DNA of 64,000 bases. It comes from Halostella limicola. GTDB lineage: Archaea; Halobacteriota; Halobacteria; Halobacteriales; Natronoarchaeaceae. The translations under genes and the position numbers were made by a program. Every line of letters starts with the position of its first letter. Position 1 is the first letter of the stretch. The DNA lies in contig NZ_RCDI01000002.1 in NCBI RefSeq assembly GCF_003675875.1, forward strand, positions 932,786 to 996,785, in the 5' to 3' direction. Below the pieces are notes generated by a model. It was not told the origin of the DNA and made no database searches. It saw only the letters and a program-made list of their open reading frames with translations. Below are positions 1-9,970 of the stretch, piece by piece.

Positions 1-700
1 TGTAGACGTCCTGGATCGGGAGGCGGAGCGGCGCGTCCGTCGGCGGCTCCGGCTCCTCGAGGCCGTTCAGGGCGTCGAGCAGGATCTCGCCGTCGTACCA
101 GGGCGTGTTGTCGCTCTCTTCGGCGATGTTGTCGCCCTCGAAGGCGGAGATCGGGATGAAGCTGGCGTCCTCGGTGTTGAACTGAACCTGCTTGAACAGG
201 TCCTTGACTTCCTCGACGACCTGGTTGTAGTCGGACTCGTTGTAGTCGACGAGGTCCATCTTGTTCACGCCGACGATCAGTTCGTTGATGCCGAGCGTGC
301 GGGCCAGGAAGACGTGCTCCTGGGTCTGGGGCGCGACGCCGTCGTCAGCGGCGACGACGAGGACGGCGTTGTCGGCCTGGGACGCGCCCGTGATCATGTT
401 CTTGACGAAGTCGCGGTGGCCCGGACAGTCGACGATGGTGAAGTAGTAATCGTCGGTGTCGAACTCCTGGTGGGCGATGTCGATGGTGACGCCGCGCTCG
501 CGCTCCTCGGCGAGGTTGTCCATCACGTAGGCGAACTCGAAGCCGCCCTTGCCCTTCTGCTCCGCTTCTTCCTTGTGCTGTTCGATGACGTGCTCGGGAA
601 CGCTCCCCGTCTCGTAGAGGAGTCGGCCCACGAGCGTGCTCTTGCCGTGGTCGACGTGGCCGATGATGGCCAGGTTCTGGTGGGGTTTGTCTTCGCTCAT
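1..700 (-). CDS. tef1: Translation elongation factor 1-alpha (partial, C-terminal end cut by window edge)
   Basis: Archaeal EF-1A, the GTPase that delivers aminoacyl-tRNA to the ribosome in the cytoplasm. The first 233 residues are present, starting [20 protein letters not shown]. The G1 motif (GHVDHGKS), switch I, G3 (DCPGH) and G4 (NKMD) are all visible. The rest of domain I and domains II-III lie beyond base 1. The ATG at 700 is the only start that keeps the conserved N-terminus. It reads in the same direction as EF-2 and the RNA polymerase genes, as in the haloarchaeal str region. A TATA-like GGTTTTAACTG about 50 bases upstream could be its own promoter. Confidence 0.97.
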   Translation of the reverse strand, partial: MSEDKPHQNLAIIGHVDHGKSTLVGRLLYETGSVPEHVIEQHKEEAEQKGKGGFEFAYVMDNLAEERERGVTIDIAHQEFDTDDYYFTIVDCPGHRDFVKNMITGASQADNAVLVVAADDGVAPQTQEHVFLARTLGINELIVGVNKMDLVDYNESDYNQVVEEVKDLFKQVQFNTEDASFIPISAFEGDNIAEESDNTPWYDGEILLDALNGLEEPEPPTDAPLRLPIQDVY

Positions 701-883
701 TGGTATCTCACGCGCAGAGGCGCTATATCGGAGTCTTTCGGCGGAAGCAGTTAAAACCATTTCGATACGGTACGTCACCCATCCCGCCTCCGTCGGGCGG
801 TTTGGTGACCCGTGGCACGGATCAGCGGGAGCGGTTCCGGGCGGGAGAGCACCCCTCGGCGGCGCAACGGTACCGAGAGCGAG

Positions 884-1831
884 TCACTCCAGCCGGCCGA
901 CGTCCGCGAGCACGGCCGTCGCCGTCTCCGGGCCGCCGGCGCCGCGCCCGCTGACGTTCAGGCGACCGGCGTGGCGGGTCTCCAGCTGGACGATGTTTCG
1001 CGTGCCCGTGACGGCGAGCGTGCCGTTCGCCGGGACGAGCCGGGGGCCGACGCGGACGCCGTCCGGGGACGCCTCGCCGATGAGCCGGACGGTGCGGCCG
1101 TCCTCGGCCGCGAGTTCGAGGGCGCTGCCGGGGACGTCCCGGATGCCGTCGACCTCGGCGTCGTCGAGCGAGAACTCCGCGTCGCCGTCGCTGAGCACGT
1201 TCGCGAGGATGACGCACTTCAGCGCCGCGTCCGTCCCGTCCACGTCGAACGCGGGGTCGGCCTCGGCGACGCCGAGGTCCTGCGCCTCGGCGAGGACGTG
1301 CTCGTAATCGATCCCCTCCGCGGCCATCCGCGAGAGGATGAAGTTCGCGGTGCCGTTGAGGACGCCCCGCGCCGCGGTCACCTTCGACGGCCCGAAGTCG
1401 GCGATGGTCGACAGCACCGGGATGGCCCCGCCGACCGTCGCCTCGAAGAGGACGTCGCCGGCGCTGTCGCGCTCCAGCGCGCGCAGGTCGCCGTAGCGCT
1501 CGGCGACCGGTCCCTTGTTCGCCAGCACGACGTGGCGATCGCGTTCGAGCGCCGCGCGGGCGTGCCCGAACCCGGGTTCGGCGTCGCCGAGGGTGGTCGG
1601 CGTCGCCTCGACGAGGACGTCGTACTCCGCGGCGAGCGCGTCGTCGGGGTCGGCGTCGCCGACGCTGCCGGCTTCGTCCTTCCGGTCGAACGCGGCCGCG
1701 ACGTCGACGCCGTCGGCGTCGGCGACGGCCCCGCGGGAGTCGGCGACGGCGGTGACCTCGTGTCCGTACTCGCCGGCGAGTTCGGCGACGGAGCGCCCGA
1801 CGGCGCCCGCGCCGAGGACGGCGATTTTCAC
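884..1831 (-). CDS. hom: Homoserine dehydrogenase
   Basis: NAD(P)-dependent reduction of aspartate semialdehyde to homoserine, the branch point to threonine and methionine. The 315-residue protein starts MKIAVLGAGAVG with a Rossmann GxGxxG loop. It carries the family motif NGTANFILSRM in the catalytic domain. It has no C-terminal ACT domain of its own; a separate ACT gene lies directly upstream and the two overlap by four bases (GTGA), so translation is probably coupled. The start is GTG at 1831, fixed by that overlap and by the Rossmann strand beginning at residue 2. Its place between the EF-2 and EF-1alpha genes is unusual for an amino-acid biosynthesis gene. Confidence 0.93.
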   Translation of the reverse strand: MKIAVLGAGAVGRSVAELAGEYGHEVTAVADSRGAVADADGVDVAAAFDRKDEAGSVGDADPDDALAAEYDVLVEATPTTLGDAEPGFGHARAALERDRHVVLANKGPVAERYGDLRALERDSAGDVLFEATVGGAIPVLSTIADFGPSKVTAARGVLNGTANFILSRMAAEGIDYEHVLAEAQDLGVAEADPAFDVDGTDAALKCVILANVLSDGDAEFSLDDAEVDGIRDVPGSALELAAEDGRTVRLIGEASPDGVRVGPRLVPANGTLAVTGTRNIVQLETRHAGRLNVSGRGAGGPETATAVLADVGRLE

Positions 1832-2415
1832 GCCGTCTCACCGCCGTTCGTGAGCGGCTCGACGACGCGGAGGTCCTTCTCGTCCGCGAGCGTCCGAACC
1901 GTCGACAGCGCCTCGTCGGTCCGCCCCGACTCGACGGCGAGGCGGATCCGCGCGGAGGAGACGTCGTCGGTGCCCTCCGGCGACGAAAGCGAGAGGTCGA
2001 CGACCGACGCGCCCGAGCACTCCTCGATCCGGTTCAGCGAGTCCGAGAGGTCGGTGTCGATGATGTGGCCCGCGAGCAGGACCGTCACCTCCTCGCTGTA
2101 GCGCTCCGCGCCGGCCTGGATGACGTTGACGCCGGCGTCGCGGAGCGCGGCGACGATGTCGTCGAACCGGTCCGGCGGGCACTCGATGTCGACCTCGACG
2201 GGGATGTGTCCTCGCGGCGTGAGGTTCCCCCGCTCGTGGAAGATCGAGAGGAGGTTGCCGCCGCTCTCGGCGATCGGTTCGAGGGCGCGGAGCAACTCGC
2301 CGGGCTCGTCGACGAGTTCCAGGCGGACGGTGTAGGACCGTACCCCGCTGCCGTCTGCGACCTCGTCGCCGGCCTCGTCCCCGCCGGCCTCGGCGTCACC
2401 CGGCAACGGGACCAC
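1828..2415 (-). CDS. ACT-domain amino-acid-binding protein, probable regulator of homoserine dehydrogenase
   Basis: A 195-residue acidic protein. An ACT fold is visible at about residues 27-95 (YTVRLELVDEPGELLRALEP, then GGNLLSI). The C-terminal half resembles a second, more divergent ACT-like module. ACT domains bind amino acids and often confer feedback control. The four-base overlap with hom strongly suggests it is the detached regulatory subunit of that enzyme; this is inference from context. The GTG at 2415 is chosen because an in-frame stop lies just upstream and no better start precedes the ACT strand. The first 25 residues are low-complexity Gly/Asp/Glu. Confidence 0.8.
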   Translation of the reverse strand: MVPLPGDAEAGGDEAGDEVADGSGVRSYTVRLELVDEPGELLRALEPIAESGGNLLSIFHERGNLTPRGHIPVEVDIECPPDRFDDIVAALRDAGVNVIQAGAERYSEEVTVLLAGHIIDTDLSDSLNRIEECSGASVVDLSLSSPEGTDDVSSARIRLAVESGRTDEALSTVRTLADEKDLRVVEPLTNGGETA

Positions 2416-2605
2416 CTCGCACAGCGCGCGTCATGTTCATGTCTTTCCTCTCTCCCCCGCCCGCTAAAGAGTTCACCCATTCGCAAATCTCTCCGACGTC
2501 GGTGAAATAGCGCGATCCCCGGTCGCGGCCCCGCCGCGGGAGCCGCAGGGTCGAAAGAAAGCGATGTCGAAGCGACGGCGGCCGGCGTCGGACTCGCGGC
2601 CCGTC

Positions 2606-3859
2606 TCAGAACCGCGGCGACTGGGCCTGAACGACGTCGGACACGGCGCTCAGTTCGCCCGCGAGGATGACCAGCACGTCGTCGATAGAGAGGATACCCG
2701 TCAGTTCGCCCTCGTCGTCGACGACCGGCACCCGGCGGATGTCGTTTTCCGCGAGCGTCTGGAGGACGTCGAACATCTCCTCGTCCTCGTCGACGGTCAC
2801 CGGGTCCTCGGTCATGAGATCCTCGACCGCGCTGTCGGTGAGGTCGGGCGTCTCCTCCATCGCGAGCGTGATCTTCCGGTCGGTGATGATGCCGACGGGG
2901 CGGTCGTCCTCGGTGATCACGACCGTCCCGACGTCCTGCTCGGACATCATCGCGACGATGGTGGCGATGGGCGTGTCGCGGTCGGCGGTGACGACCTCGT
3001 CGCGGGCGAGCCGGTCCATCCCGACCGGCTCTACGGGGATCGACTGCGCCCGCTGGCGGTACTGCTGCATCTGACCGCCCCGCATCTGGCCGCCCTGTGC
3101 CTGCCCGCTCTGCATCTGGCCGCCCTGCTGCGTCGTCCCGGACTGACCCGCCTGAGCGCCCATCTGTCCGGCCTGCTGCCCGGTCTGACCGGTTCCGCCT
3201 TGATGGCTCGTGCCTGCGTGCTGACCCGCGTGACTCGTGCCGGCCTGCTGTCCACCGTGGCTCGGCTCGGACTGTCGACCTACCTGAGCGTTACCGGGCT
3301 GGTGGCTCGTTCCCGTCGTCTCGGCTCGGGAGGGCTGGCCCGAACCCTGCCCGGTCTGGTGCGACTGCTGTCCCGTCCCGCGGTGACCCATCTGCCCGGA
3401 CTGATGGCCCATCTGCCCGGACTGCTGCCCTGCACCTGAGTGGCCCTGCTGGCGCATCTGCCCGCCGCTCTCCCCGCCGAACTGGGAACCACCCGAGGGG
3501 TGGGTTCCGCCGGCGTGCTGGGAACCGCCGGACCGGGCACCGCTCTGCTGGTGTTGCTGCTGGGGCGACGGCTGCCCGCGGCGGCCGCCGGACCCCTGGC
3601 GTCGCTGCGACTGGCCGCCGGACTGGTGGTGCGACTGCTGGCCCGGCGGGGTGTACCCCGTGCCGCGCTGCGGCGGTTGACCGCCCTGCCGTCCCTCGTG
3701 CGGTCCCTGTTGTCCGCGCTGTCCCTGCTGTCCCTGCTGGGAACCGCCGGACCCCGGGGGAGACTGCGAGCCGCCGCGCCCCTGAGAGCGACCGCCCTGC
3801 TGTCCTTGCCGGTGCTGTTCGTCGGTCCGTCGTCGGTCGGATGTGTTACGGTCTCTCAT
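2606..3859 (-). CDS. Gln/Gly/Ser/His-rich low-complexity protein with C-terminal CBS-domain pair
   Basis: A 417-residue protein in two unlike parts. Residues 1 to about 270 are low complexity, built from Gly, Gln, Ser, His, Thr and Arg (repeats such as GQQ, GTSH, SGQMGHQ) with very few acidic residues, which is strikingly unlike a normal haloarchaeal protein. Residues from about 275 to the end form two CBS motifs (DEVVTADRDTPIATIVAMM, then VEDLMTEDPVTVDEDEEMF), a module that usually senses adenine nucleotides. It sits between EF-2 and the ACT-hom pair on the same strand. The ATG at 3859 is preferred over a GTG three codons upstream. Function is unknown; a disordered, self-associating tail attached to a nucleotide sensor is a reasonable guess. 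Confidence 0.85.
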   Translation of the reverse strand: MRDRNTSDRRRTDEQHRQGQQGGRSQGRGGSQSPPGSGGSQQGQQGQRGQQGPHEGRQGGQPPQRGTGYTPPGQQSHHQSGGQSQRRQGSGGRRGQPSPQQQHQQSGARSGGSQHAGGTHPSGGSQFGGESGGQMRQQGHSGAGQQSGQMGHQSGQMGHRGTGQQSHQTGQGSGQPSRAETTGTSHQPGNAQVGRQSEPSHGGQQAGTSHAGQHAGTSHQGGTGQTGQQAGQMGAQAGQSGTTQQGGQMQSGQAQGGQMRGGQMQQYRQRAQSIPVEPVGMDRLARDEVVTADRDTPIATIVAMMSEQDVGTVVITEDDRPVGIITDRKITLAMEETPDLTDSAVEDLMTEDPVTVDEDEEMFDVLQTLAENDIRRVPVVDDEGELTGILSIDDVLVILAGELSAVSDVVQAQSPRF

Positions 3860-4058
3860 GAATATCACCGCTGTTTCCGCGTCCGAGTGTCACGGCGACA
3901 CGCGGGGCCACGACACTGCGGCGAATAAACCCCGACGACAGTTACGGCTTACACGGTTCGAAACGGGGGTTAAGGCCACGTTTGCCGGCGATAAGCGCGG
4001 CCCACCGGCCCGGTAAGCGTCGCTACGCGGCCGGAAAGAACGGGAAGGAGAGGAGCCG

Positions 4059-6248
4059 TTAGATGTAGTCGATCGACTCGGGGAGTTCGAGCTTCATCCC
4101 CTTGCGCTCGCGGATCTCCATGATCTGGTCGCGCTGGAGGTTGTCGGCCATGACCTGGAAGCCGGCGTTCTCCGTGTTCCAGGAGGCGCGGCCCTCGGTC
4201 GCGGAGCGGATGTCGCTGGAGAAGCCGATCATCTCCTCGACGGGCGCGACGCCCTCGACGACCATCAGGTCGCCTTCCTGGTACATGTCGTCGACGCGGC
4301 CGCGGCGACCCTGGATCTCGCCGGAGGCCGAGCCCATGTACTCGTTGGGGACGTCGATGCGGACGTCCTGGATCGGTTCGAGCAGGCGAACCTCGCCGCG
4401 GATGAGCGCGCGGTGGACGGCGTCGCGGACGGCCGGGATGACCTGCGCGGGACCGCGGTGGATGGTGTCCTCGTGGAGCTTCGCGTCGTGCAGGCGCAGC
4501 AGCGAGCCCTGGACGGGCTCGGCGGCCAGCGGACCGTCGTTGAGTGCCTCTTCGAGGCCCTCGATGACGAGCTCCATCGTCTCGTTGAGGTGCTGGATAC
4601 CCTTCGTGTCGTCGATGAGGATGTTCGTCCCGTGGATGTGCTCGACGTTCTGGGACGTGTCCTTGTCCATGCCCGCTTCCTGAAGCGCCTCGCGGCGCTC
4701 CTGCTCGGGCATGTTCATGGAGACGTCGCCGAGCTGGATCTTGTCGACGATCTCCTCGTCGAGCGGCTGGAGCGAGATGTAGAAACGGTTGTGGCGGTTC
4801 GGCGAGATGCCCTCGACCTCCTGGGTCGGCTGCTGGGGGGCCTCGCGGAAGACGACGATCGGCTCACCGGTGTTGACCGGGATGCCCTGATTGCGCTCGA
4901 TGCGCTGAGTGATGACCTCCAGGTGGAGCTCGCCCTGTCCGGAGATGAGGTGCTCACCGGTCTCCTCGTTGATCTCGATCTGGATCGTCGGGTCCTCCTT
5001 GGAGACTTGCCGGAGCGTCTCGATGAGCTTCGGCAGGTCGTCCATGTTCTTCGCCTCGACGGACTTCGTGATGACCGGCTCCGAGATGTGCTCGATGGAC
5101 TCGAACGGCGTCATCTCAACGCTGGAGACGGTGGAACCGGCGATGGCGTCCTTGAGGCCCGTGACGGCGGCGATGTTGCCGGCGGGGACGCGGTCGACCT
5201 CCTCGCGCTCGCCGCCCATGTAGATCCCGACGCTCTGGATGCGGTTCTTGCCGGCGGTCCCGGAGACGTACAGCTCCTGGCCCTTCTCCAGCGTGCCGGA
5301 GAAGACGCGGCCCGCGGCGATCTCCCCCGCGTGGGGGTCGACGCCGATGTCGGTGACCATCAGGACGACCTCGCCGTCCTCGTCGACTAGCCGCATCGTG
5401 TCCGCGAGCTCGGAGTCGGCGTCGCCGCGCCAGATCCGCGGGATACGGCGGGGCTGCGCGTCGACGGGGTTCGGGAAGTGCTCACAGACCATGTCGAGCA
5501 CGACGTCGGACAGCGGCGTCCGCTCGTGGAGCTCCTGGCGCTTGTCGTTGCGCTCGAGCTCCATGATGTCGGCGAAGTCCATCCCGGTGCGCTGCATCGA
5601 CGGGAAGGAGACCCCCCACTTGTAGAGCGCGGAGCCGAAGCCGACCGTGCCGCCCTCGACGGAGACGGTCCAGTCCTCGTCGATGTCGTCCATCTCCTCG
5701 GTCATGCCGCGGATGAGGTCGTTGACCTCGCGGATGACCGAGAGGAGGCGGTTCTGCATCTCCTCGGGCCCCTCCTGGAGCTCGGAGATGAGGCGGTCGA
5801 CCTTGTTGATGAACAGGGTCGGCTTGACGCCCTCGCGGAGCGCCTGGCGCAGCACCGTCTCCGTCTGGGGCATCGCGCCCTCGACGGCGTCGACCACGAC
5901 GAGCGCGCCGTCGACGGCGCGCATCGCGCGGGTCACGTCGCCGCCGAAGTCGACGTGGCCCGGCGTGTCGATGAGGTTGATGAGGTAGTCGGTGTCCTCG
6001 TACTCGTGCGTCATGGAGACGTTCGCGGCGTCGATCGTGATGCCGCGTTCCTGCTCGTCCTCCTCCGTGTCCATGGCGAGCTGTTCGCCCGCGGTCTCGT
6101 CGGAGATCATGCCCGCACCGGCGAGCAGGTTGTCCGTCAGCGTCGTCTTGCCGTGGTCGACGTGCGCGGCGATGGCGATGTTCCGGATCTGCTCCGGTTC
6201 GTCCATCAGCCGTTCGCACTGTTCGACGATCTTCTTACGTCGGCCCAT
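4059..6248 (-). CDS. fusA: Translation elongation factor 2
   Basis: Archaeal EF-2, the GTPase that drives ribosomal translocation. All 729 residues are present, the normal archaeal length. G1 is [11 protein letters not shown]3 DTPGH, G4 NKVD. The C-terminal domain contains the diphthamide loop ([15 protein letters not shown]), whose His is the residue modified to diphthamide and targeted by diphtheria toxin. The ATG at 6248 gives the standard [11 protein letters not shown]-terminus. It reads with the ribosomal and polymerase genes but lies 7.8 kb from rps7, so it is probably transcribed from its own promoter in the 188-base gap upstream. Confidence 0.98.
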   Translation of the reverse strand: MGRRKKIVEQCERLMDEPEQIRNIAIAAHVDHGKTTLTDNLLAGAGMISDETAGEQLAMDTEEDEQERGITIDAANVSMTHEYEDTDYLINLIDTPGHVDFGGDVTRAMRAVDGALVVVDAVEGAMPQTETVLRQALREGVKPTLFINKVDRLISELQEGPEEMQNRLLSVIREVNDLIRGMTEEMDDIDEDWTVSVEGGTVGFGSALYKWGVSFPSMQRTGMDFADIMELERNDKRQELHERTPLSDVVLDMVCEHFPNPVDAQPRRIPRIWRGDADSELADTMRLVDEDGEVVLMVTDIGVDPHAGEIAAGRVFSGTLEKGQELYVSGTAGKNRIQSVGIYMGGEREEVDRVPAGNIAAVTGLKDAIAGSTVSSVEMTPFESIEHISEPVITKSVEAKNMDDLPKLIETLRQVSKEDPTIQIEINEETGEHLISGQGELHLEVITQRIERNQGIPVNTGEPIVVFREAPQQPTQEVEGISPNRHNRFYISLQPLDEEIVDKIQLGDVSMNMPEQERREALQEAGMDKDTSQNVEHIHGTNILIDDTKGIQHLNETMELVIEGLEEALNDGPLAAEPVQGSLLRLHDAKLHEDTIHRGPAQVIPAVRDAVHRALIRGEVRLLEPIQDVRIDVPNEYMGSASGEIQGRRGRVDDMYQEGDLMVVEGVAPVEEMIGFSSDIRSATEGRASWNTENAGFQVMADNLQRDQIMEIRERKGMKLELPESIDYI

Positions 6249-6436
6249 TAGTACCCCATAATCGCCAGCGGGGTGAAAAGGGTAGTGTTTCGTTGTCGGG
6301 GTGTGAGAGGGTGAAGCACGGTCCGAACCCGGCGAAATGACGGGGTACGAACATCCCGACGCGACGGGGCAGGAACGACCCGAAACGGCGGGCGGTCCGA
6401 CCCACAGTTTTGAGGGAGCGCGTCGTACCCCGACGC

Positions 6437-7525
6437 ATGGTGGGGGACCTTCTGATCTACGGATCGTACGGCTACGCGGGACGCCTGATCGCGCGGCGCG
6501 CCGTCGACAGCGGGCTGGACCCGACGATCGCCGGCCGGGACCCGGAGCTGGTGGAACGGCAGGCGACCGACCTCGGCGTCGACCACCGCGCGTTCAGCCT
6601 GAAACACCAGCGCGTCGTCGAGAACCGCGTCGCCGAGGCGGACGCGGTGCTCAACTGCGCCGGCCCGTTCTCGTCGACGACCGGCCGCCTGGCGTCGGCC
6701 TGCATGGCGGTCGGGACGGACTACCTCGACCTCGCCGGCGAGATCGACGTCCTGGAGTGGGTCGCGGCGCGGGACCGCGAGGCGGAGAAGGCGGACGTGT
6801 CGCTCGTCCCGGGCGTCGGCTTCGACGTGGCGGCGACCGACTGCCTGGCCGGGTTCCTGGAGTCGCAACTGCGGTCGGCGACCGACCTGACGCTGGCGCT
6901 CGACGGCCTCGGGACGTTCTCGCCGGGGACGCTGAAGTCCATCGTCGACGACCTGCCGAAGGCCGGGGCAGTCCGGGAGAACGGGGCCGTCCGGACCAGG
7001 CCGGCGGCGTGGAAGACCCGGGAGTTCGACTTCGGGCGCGGGTCGAAGACGGCCGTCACCGTCCCGTGGGGCGACGTCTCCTCGGCGTACTACACCACGG
7101 GCATCCCGAACATCGAGGTGTACGCCACCGTCCCGGAGTACGCCATCGGGCCGATGCGGCGATCCCGGAGTCTGATGCCGCTGCTCGGCAGCGGCCCGGT
7201 GAAGACCGCCCTGAAGGCGCTGATAGACGCGACGGTGTCGGGGCCGAGCGCGGAGAAACGGTCCCGGAGCTCGACCCGCGTGTGGGGCGAAGTCACCGAC
7301 GACGAGGGGAACAGCGTGGCGGCGCGGCTGGAGACGCCGGACACCTACGACTTCGCGACGGCCAGCGCCGTCGACGCCGCCACGCGCGTGCTCGAAGACG
7401 ACGCGCCGGCCGGCTTCCAGACGCCCGCCTCGGCGTTCGGGGCGGACTTCGCCCTCGATATCGCCGGCGTCGGTCGGACCGTCGTCGATGCGAAGCGGGC
7501 CCCCGCCGCAGGGACGGGTCGGTGA
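6437..7525 (+). CDS. Saccharopine dehydrogenase-like / trans-acting enoyl reductase family oxidoreductase
   Basis: A 362-residue NAD(P)-binding protein. The N-terminus [20 protein letters not shown] is a Rossmann nucleotide-binding loop typical of the saccharopine dehydrogenase-like family, which in bacteria includes trans-acting enoyl reductases. The substrate cannot be told from sequence; lipid or isoprenoid reduction is possible. A TTG further upstream would add nine residues, but the ATG at 6437 begins right before the Rossmann strand and is preferred. It is divergent from EF-2 and begins the block that interrupts the translation cluster. Confidence 0.82.
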   Translation: MVGDLLIYGSYGYAGRLIARRAVDSGLDPTIAGRDPELVERQATDLGVDHRAFSLKHQRVVENRVAEADAVLNCAGPFSSTTGRLASACMAVGTDYLDLAGEIDVLEWVAARDREAEKADVSLVPGVGFDVAATDCLAGFLESQLRSATDLTLALDGLGTFSPGTLKSIVDDLPKAGAVRENGAVRTRPAAWKTREFDFGRGSKTAVTVPWGDVSSAYYTTGIPNIEVYATVPEYAIGPMRRSRSLMPLLGSGPVKTALKALIDATVSGPSAEKRSRSSTRVWGEVTDDEGNSVAARLETPDTYDFATASAVDAATRVLEDDAPAGFQTPASAFGADFALDIAGVGRTVVDAKRAPAAGTGR

Positions 7526-7568
7526 CGGGGTAAGAGTCATACCGCTCCGACTCCTGTTAGAGGTACGC

Positions 7569-8324
7569 ATGGACGTTCGCGTGCAGGGGCCGGGGCCGAC
7601 CGCGCCGTTTCTCAGCGCACAGGACCGCTTCGAGACCGAGTACGACCTCGACCTGCCGGTCCACGTCCGCGTCCGCGAGGACCCCGACGAGCGGACCTGG
7701 ACCGGTCACGACGCGGAGAAGCACGTTCTCAACATCTCGCGACAGGCCGCGACCAGCGCGATGGCGCGGGATCTGGCGCTTCACGAGTACGCCCACATGC
7801 GCCGCCACGAGAGCGGCCACCCCTCACACACCCAGTCGACGGAGGAGGCGCTGTACCTCGCGCTCGCCGGCAAGAGCGTCGAGCGGCGGCGGCTCACGCA
7901 CTGCTACCAGATCGCGAATCACATGAAAGACATCTACGCCGACGACATCACGCTCGAAGTCGGCTCGCCCGACAAGCTCGTCGACTTCCTCGAATCGAGC
8001 CTCGCGAGCGCGCTCGTCGACGCGCCCGGGCGGCCGCCGCGGAACGTCTCGCACCCGCAGAACCCCGCGGCCGACCCGGAGATCACCGCGGTCAACGCGG
8101 CGTTCGCGCTGGCGCTGGTCGAGCGCCACGACCTCGTCGACCGGGACCACCGGATCTACGACCTCGCCGACGCCGCGGCCAACGACGCGCCGAACGTCAG
8201 TGTCGACCGATTCCGCCGGCAGTTCCGCTCGCTCTCCCGGGACCCCGACGAGAGCGAGTACCGGAAGGCGCTGGTCGACGCCACCCGCGAGTATGCCGCT
8301 GGGGGCGAGCGGGCGGCGGACTGA
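7569..8324 (+). CDS. DUF5781 family protein with HExxH zinc-peptidase motif
   Basis: A 251-residue haloarchaeal conserved protein assigned to DUF5781 from memory of the family. It contains LALHEYAHMRRHESGH, an HExxH zinc-binding site in an apparent helix, followed by EEALYLALAG, where a third-ligand glutamate would be expected in a gluzincin metallopeptidase. No signal peptide or membrane segment is seen, so it should be cytoplasmic. The ATG at 7569 gives MDVRVQGPGP; earlier starts in the frame run into the previous gene. It follows the enoyl-reductase-like gene by 43 bases. Peptidase activity is inference from the motif alone. Confidence 0.8.
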   Translation: MDVRVQGPGPTAPFLSAQDRFETEYDLDLPVHVRVREDPDERTWTGHDAEKHVLNISRQAATSAMARDLALHEYAHMRRHESGHPSHTQSTEEALYLALAGKSVERRRLTHCYQIANHMKDIYADDITLEVGSPDKLVDFLESSLASALVDAPGRPPRNVSHPQNPAADPEITAVNAAFALALVERHDLVDRDHRIYDLADAAANDAPNVSVDRFRRQFRSLSRDPDESEYRKALVDATREYAAGGERAAD

Positions 8325-8387
8325 CGGACGAGCGCGATACCCGAAACGCGCCCGCTTAAGGAAACTCCCGTTCTTCGGATCGGTAGC

Positions 8388-9920
8388 ATGCAGGTACGCG
8401 TCGACTGGCGCACTAGTTGTAGTCTGGTCGGGACCGTCTGCAAGTACATCGCGGTTCCGATGGGGTTTCCGCTCCTCGTCGCGCTCTACTACGGCGAGTC
8501 GCCACTGCCGTTTCTCGTCGGTATCGGCGTCGCCGCCGCCCTCGGGTTCTCGCTCGAACGGCTCGACCCGGACCCGGAGCTCAGACACCGGTCCGCGTTC
8601 CTCATGGTGTCGCTCACGTGGCTGGTCGTGCCGCTCGTGGGGACGGTCCCGTACCTCGTCGCGGGGAACGGGACGATCGCTCACCCGGTCAACGCGATGT
8701 TCGAGAGCATGAGCGGCTTCACGACGACCGGATCGACCGTGCTCGGTGAGATCTCCTTCGAGCGCCACTCCCGGTCGGTCCTGCTGTGGCGACAGCTGAC
8801 CCAGTGGCTCGGCGGAATGGGGATCGTCGTGCTCATGGTGGCGATCCTCTCAGAACTGTCGGTCGGCGGCGCACAGATCATCAGCGAGGAGGCCCCGGGC
8901 CTCAATCTGGAGAAGCTGACGCCTCGGATCCAGGAGACCGCCCGCGCGCTGTGGCTGATCTACTTCGCGTTCACCGTCGCCGCGGCCGCCCTCTACTACG
9001 GGTTGCATCTGGCGGGTCTCGCGCCGAACATGGACCTCTACAACGCCGTCGCGCACGCGCTCACGACGCTTCCCACGGGCGGGTTCTCGCCCGAGGCCCG
9101 GAGCGTCGAGGCGTTCAGTCCGGCCGTCCAGTGGGCTGTCATGCTGTTCATGGTCGTCGCCGGGACCAACTTCGCGCTGTTCTGGCACGTCGCGCGCGGC
9201 AATCCGGAACGGTTGACGCGGAACACCGAGTTCCGCACGTACCTGCTCGCGATTGGCGTCGTGGGCGGTCTCGTGACGGCGCTGCTGTACACCGGCCACG
9301 GTCTGGCGGAGGTGCCGGAGAACGTCGCGACGATACCGGGGAGCGTCGAACCGGCGCTCCGGCAGGCCCTGTTCCAGGCGCTCGCCATCGTGACGACGAC
9401 GGGGTACGCCAGCATGGACTTCAACACGTGGAGCGCCTCCGCACAGGTCGTGTTGCTGTTCGCGATGTTTCTCGGCGGGTCGGCCGGGTCCGCGGCCGGG
9501 TCCATCAAGATCGTCCGCTGGCTGACGATCGCGAAGGCGAGCCGCCGGGAGCTGTTCACGACTATTCACCCCGAGGCGATCCGCCCGATCCGCATGTCCG
9601 ACGGCATCATCGACGAGGAGACGCTGCGCGGCGTCGCGGTGTTCATACTGGTCTTCGTCTCGATATTCGCGGTCTCGACCGTCCTGATCTTCGTGGACGC
9701 CCACCGCACCGGTCTCGACCTCTCCGCGATCGAGGCCGTGAGCGTCGCGATCGCGACGCTCGGCAACATCGGACCGGGGTTCGGAATCGTCGGGCCGATG
9801 GACAGCTTCCTGCCGTTCTCGAACGCAGCGAAGCTGTACATGGTCGTCCTGATGTGGATCGGCCGCCTGGAGATCCTCTCGGTGCTGGTGGTACTGACGC
9901 CGTCGTACTGGCAGAGCTGA
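8388..9920 (+). CDS. trkH: TrkH-type potassium uptake protein
   Basis: Integral membrane K+ channel/transporter subunit of 510 residues. Four pore-loop repeats with selectivity-filter glycines are visible: GFTTTGSTVL, TLPTGGFSPE, TTTGYASMDF and LGNIGPGFG. The intramembrane loop GGSAGSAAGSIK after the third pore is also present. Haloarchaea accumulate molar K+ as their osmolyte, so multiple Trk systems are usual. No adjacent TrkA/RCK regulatory subunit gene is seen, so the partner must be encoded elsewhere. The ATG at 8388 precedes the first hydrophobic segment; GCTTAAGG upstream may be part of the promoter. Confidence 0.95.
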   Translation: MQVRVDWRTSCSLVGTVCKYIAVPMGFPLLVALYYGESPLPFLVGIGVAAALGFSLERLDPDPELRHRSAFLMVSLTWLVVPLVGTVPYLVAGNGTIAHPVNAMFESMSGFTTTGSTVLGEISFERHSRSVLLWRQLTQWLGGMGIVVLMVAILSELSVGGAQIISEEAPGLNLEKLTPRIQETARALWLIYFAFTVAAAALYYGLHLAGLAPNMDLYNAVAHALTTLPTGGFSPEARSVEAFSPAVQWAVMLFMVVAGTNFALFWHVARGNPERLTRNTEFRTYLLAIGVVGGLVTALLYTGHGLAEVPENVATIPGSVEPALRQALFQALAIVTTTGYASMDFNTWSASAQVVLLFAMFLGGSAGSAAGSIKIVRWLTIAKASRRELFTTIHPEAIRPIRMSDGIIDEETLRGVAVFILVFVSIFAVSTVLIFVDAHRTGLDLSAIEAVSVAIATLGNIGPGFGIVGPMDSFLPFSNAAKLYMVVLMWIGRLEILSVLVVLTPSYWQS

Positions 9921-9970
9921 TGACCTCGCGACCGCTGGCACGACGGGCAGGCCGACGGCCGTGCCGTCGC

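Noticed and set aside
3061-3800. Repeated bases in the CBS gene as a possible CRISPR or tandem-repeat array
   Set aside because: The repeats are irregular, follow codon units for Gly, Gln, His and Ser, and have no constant repeat-spacer pattern.
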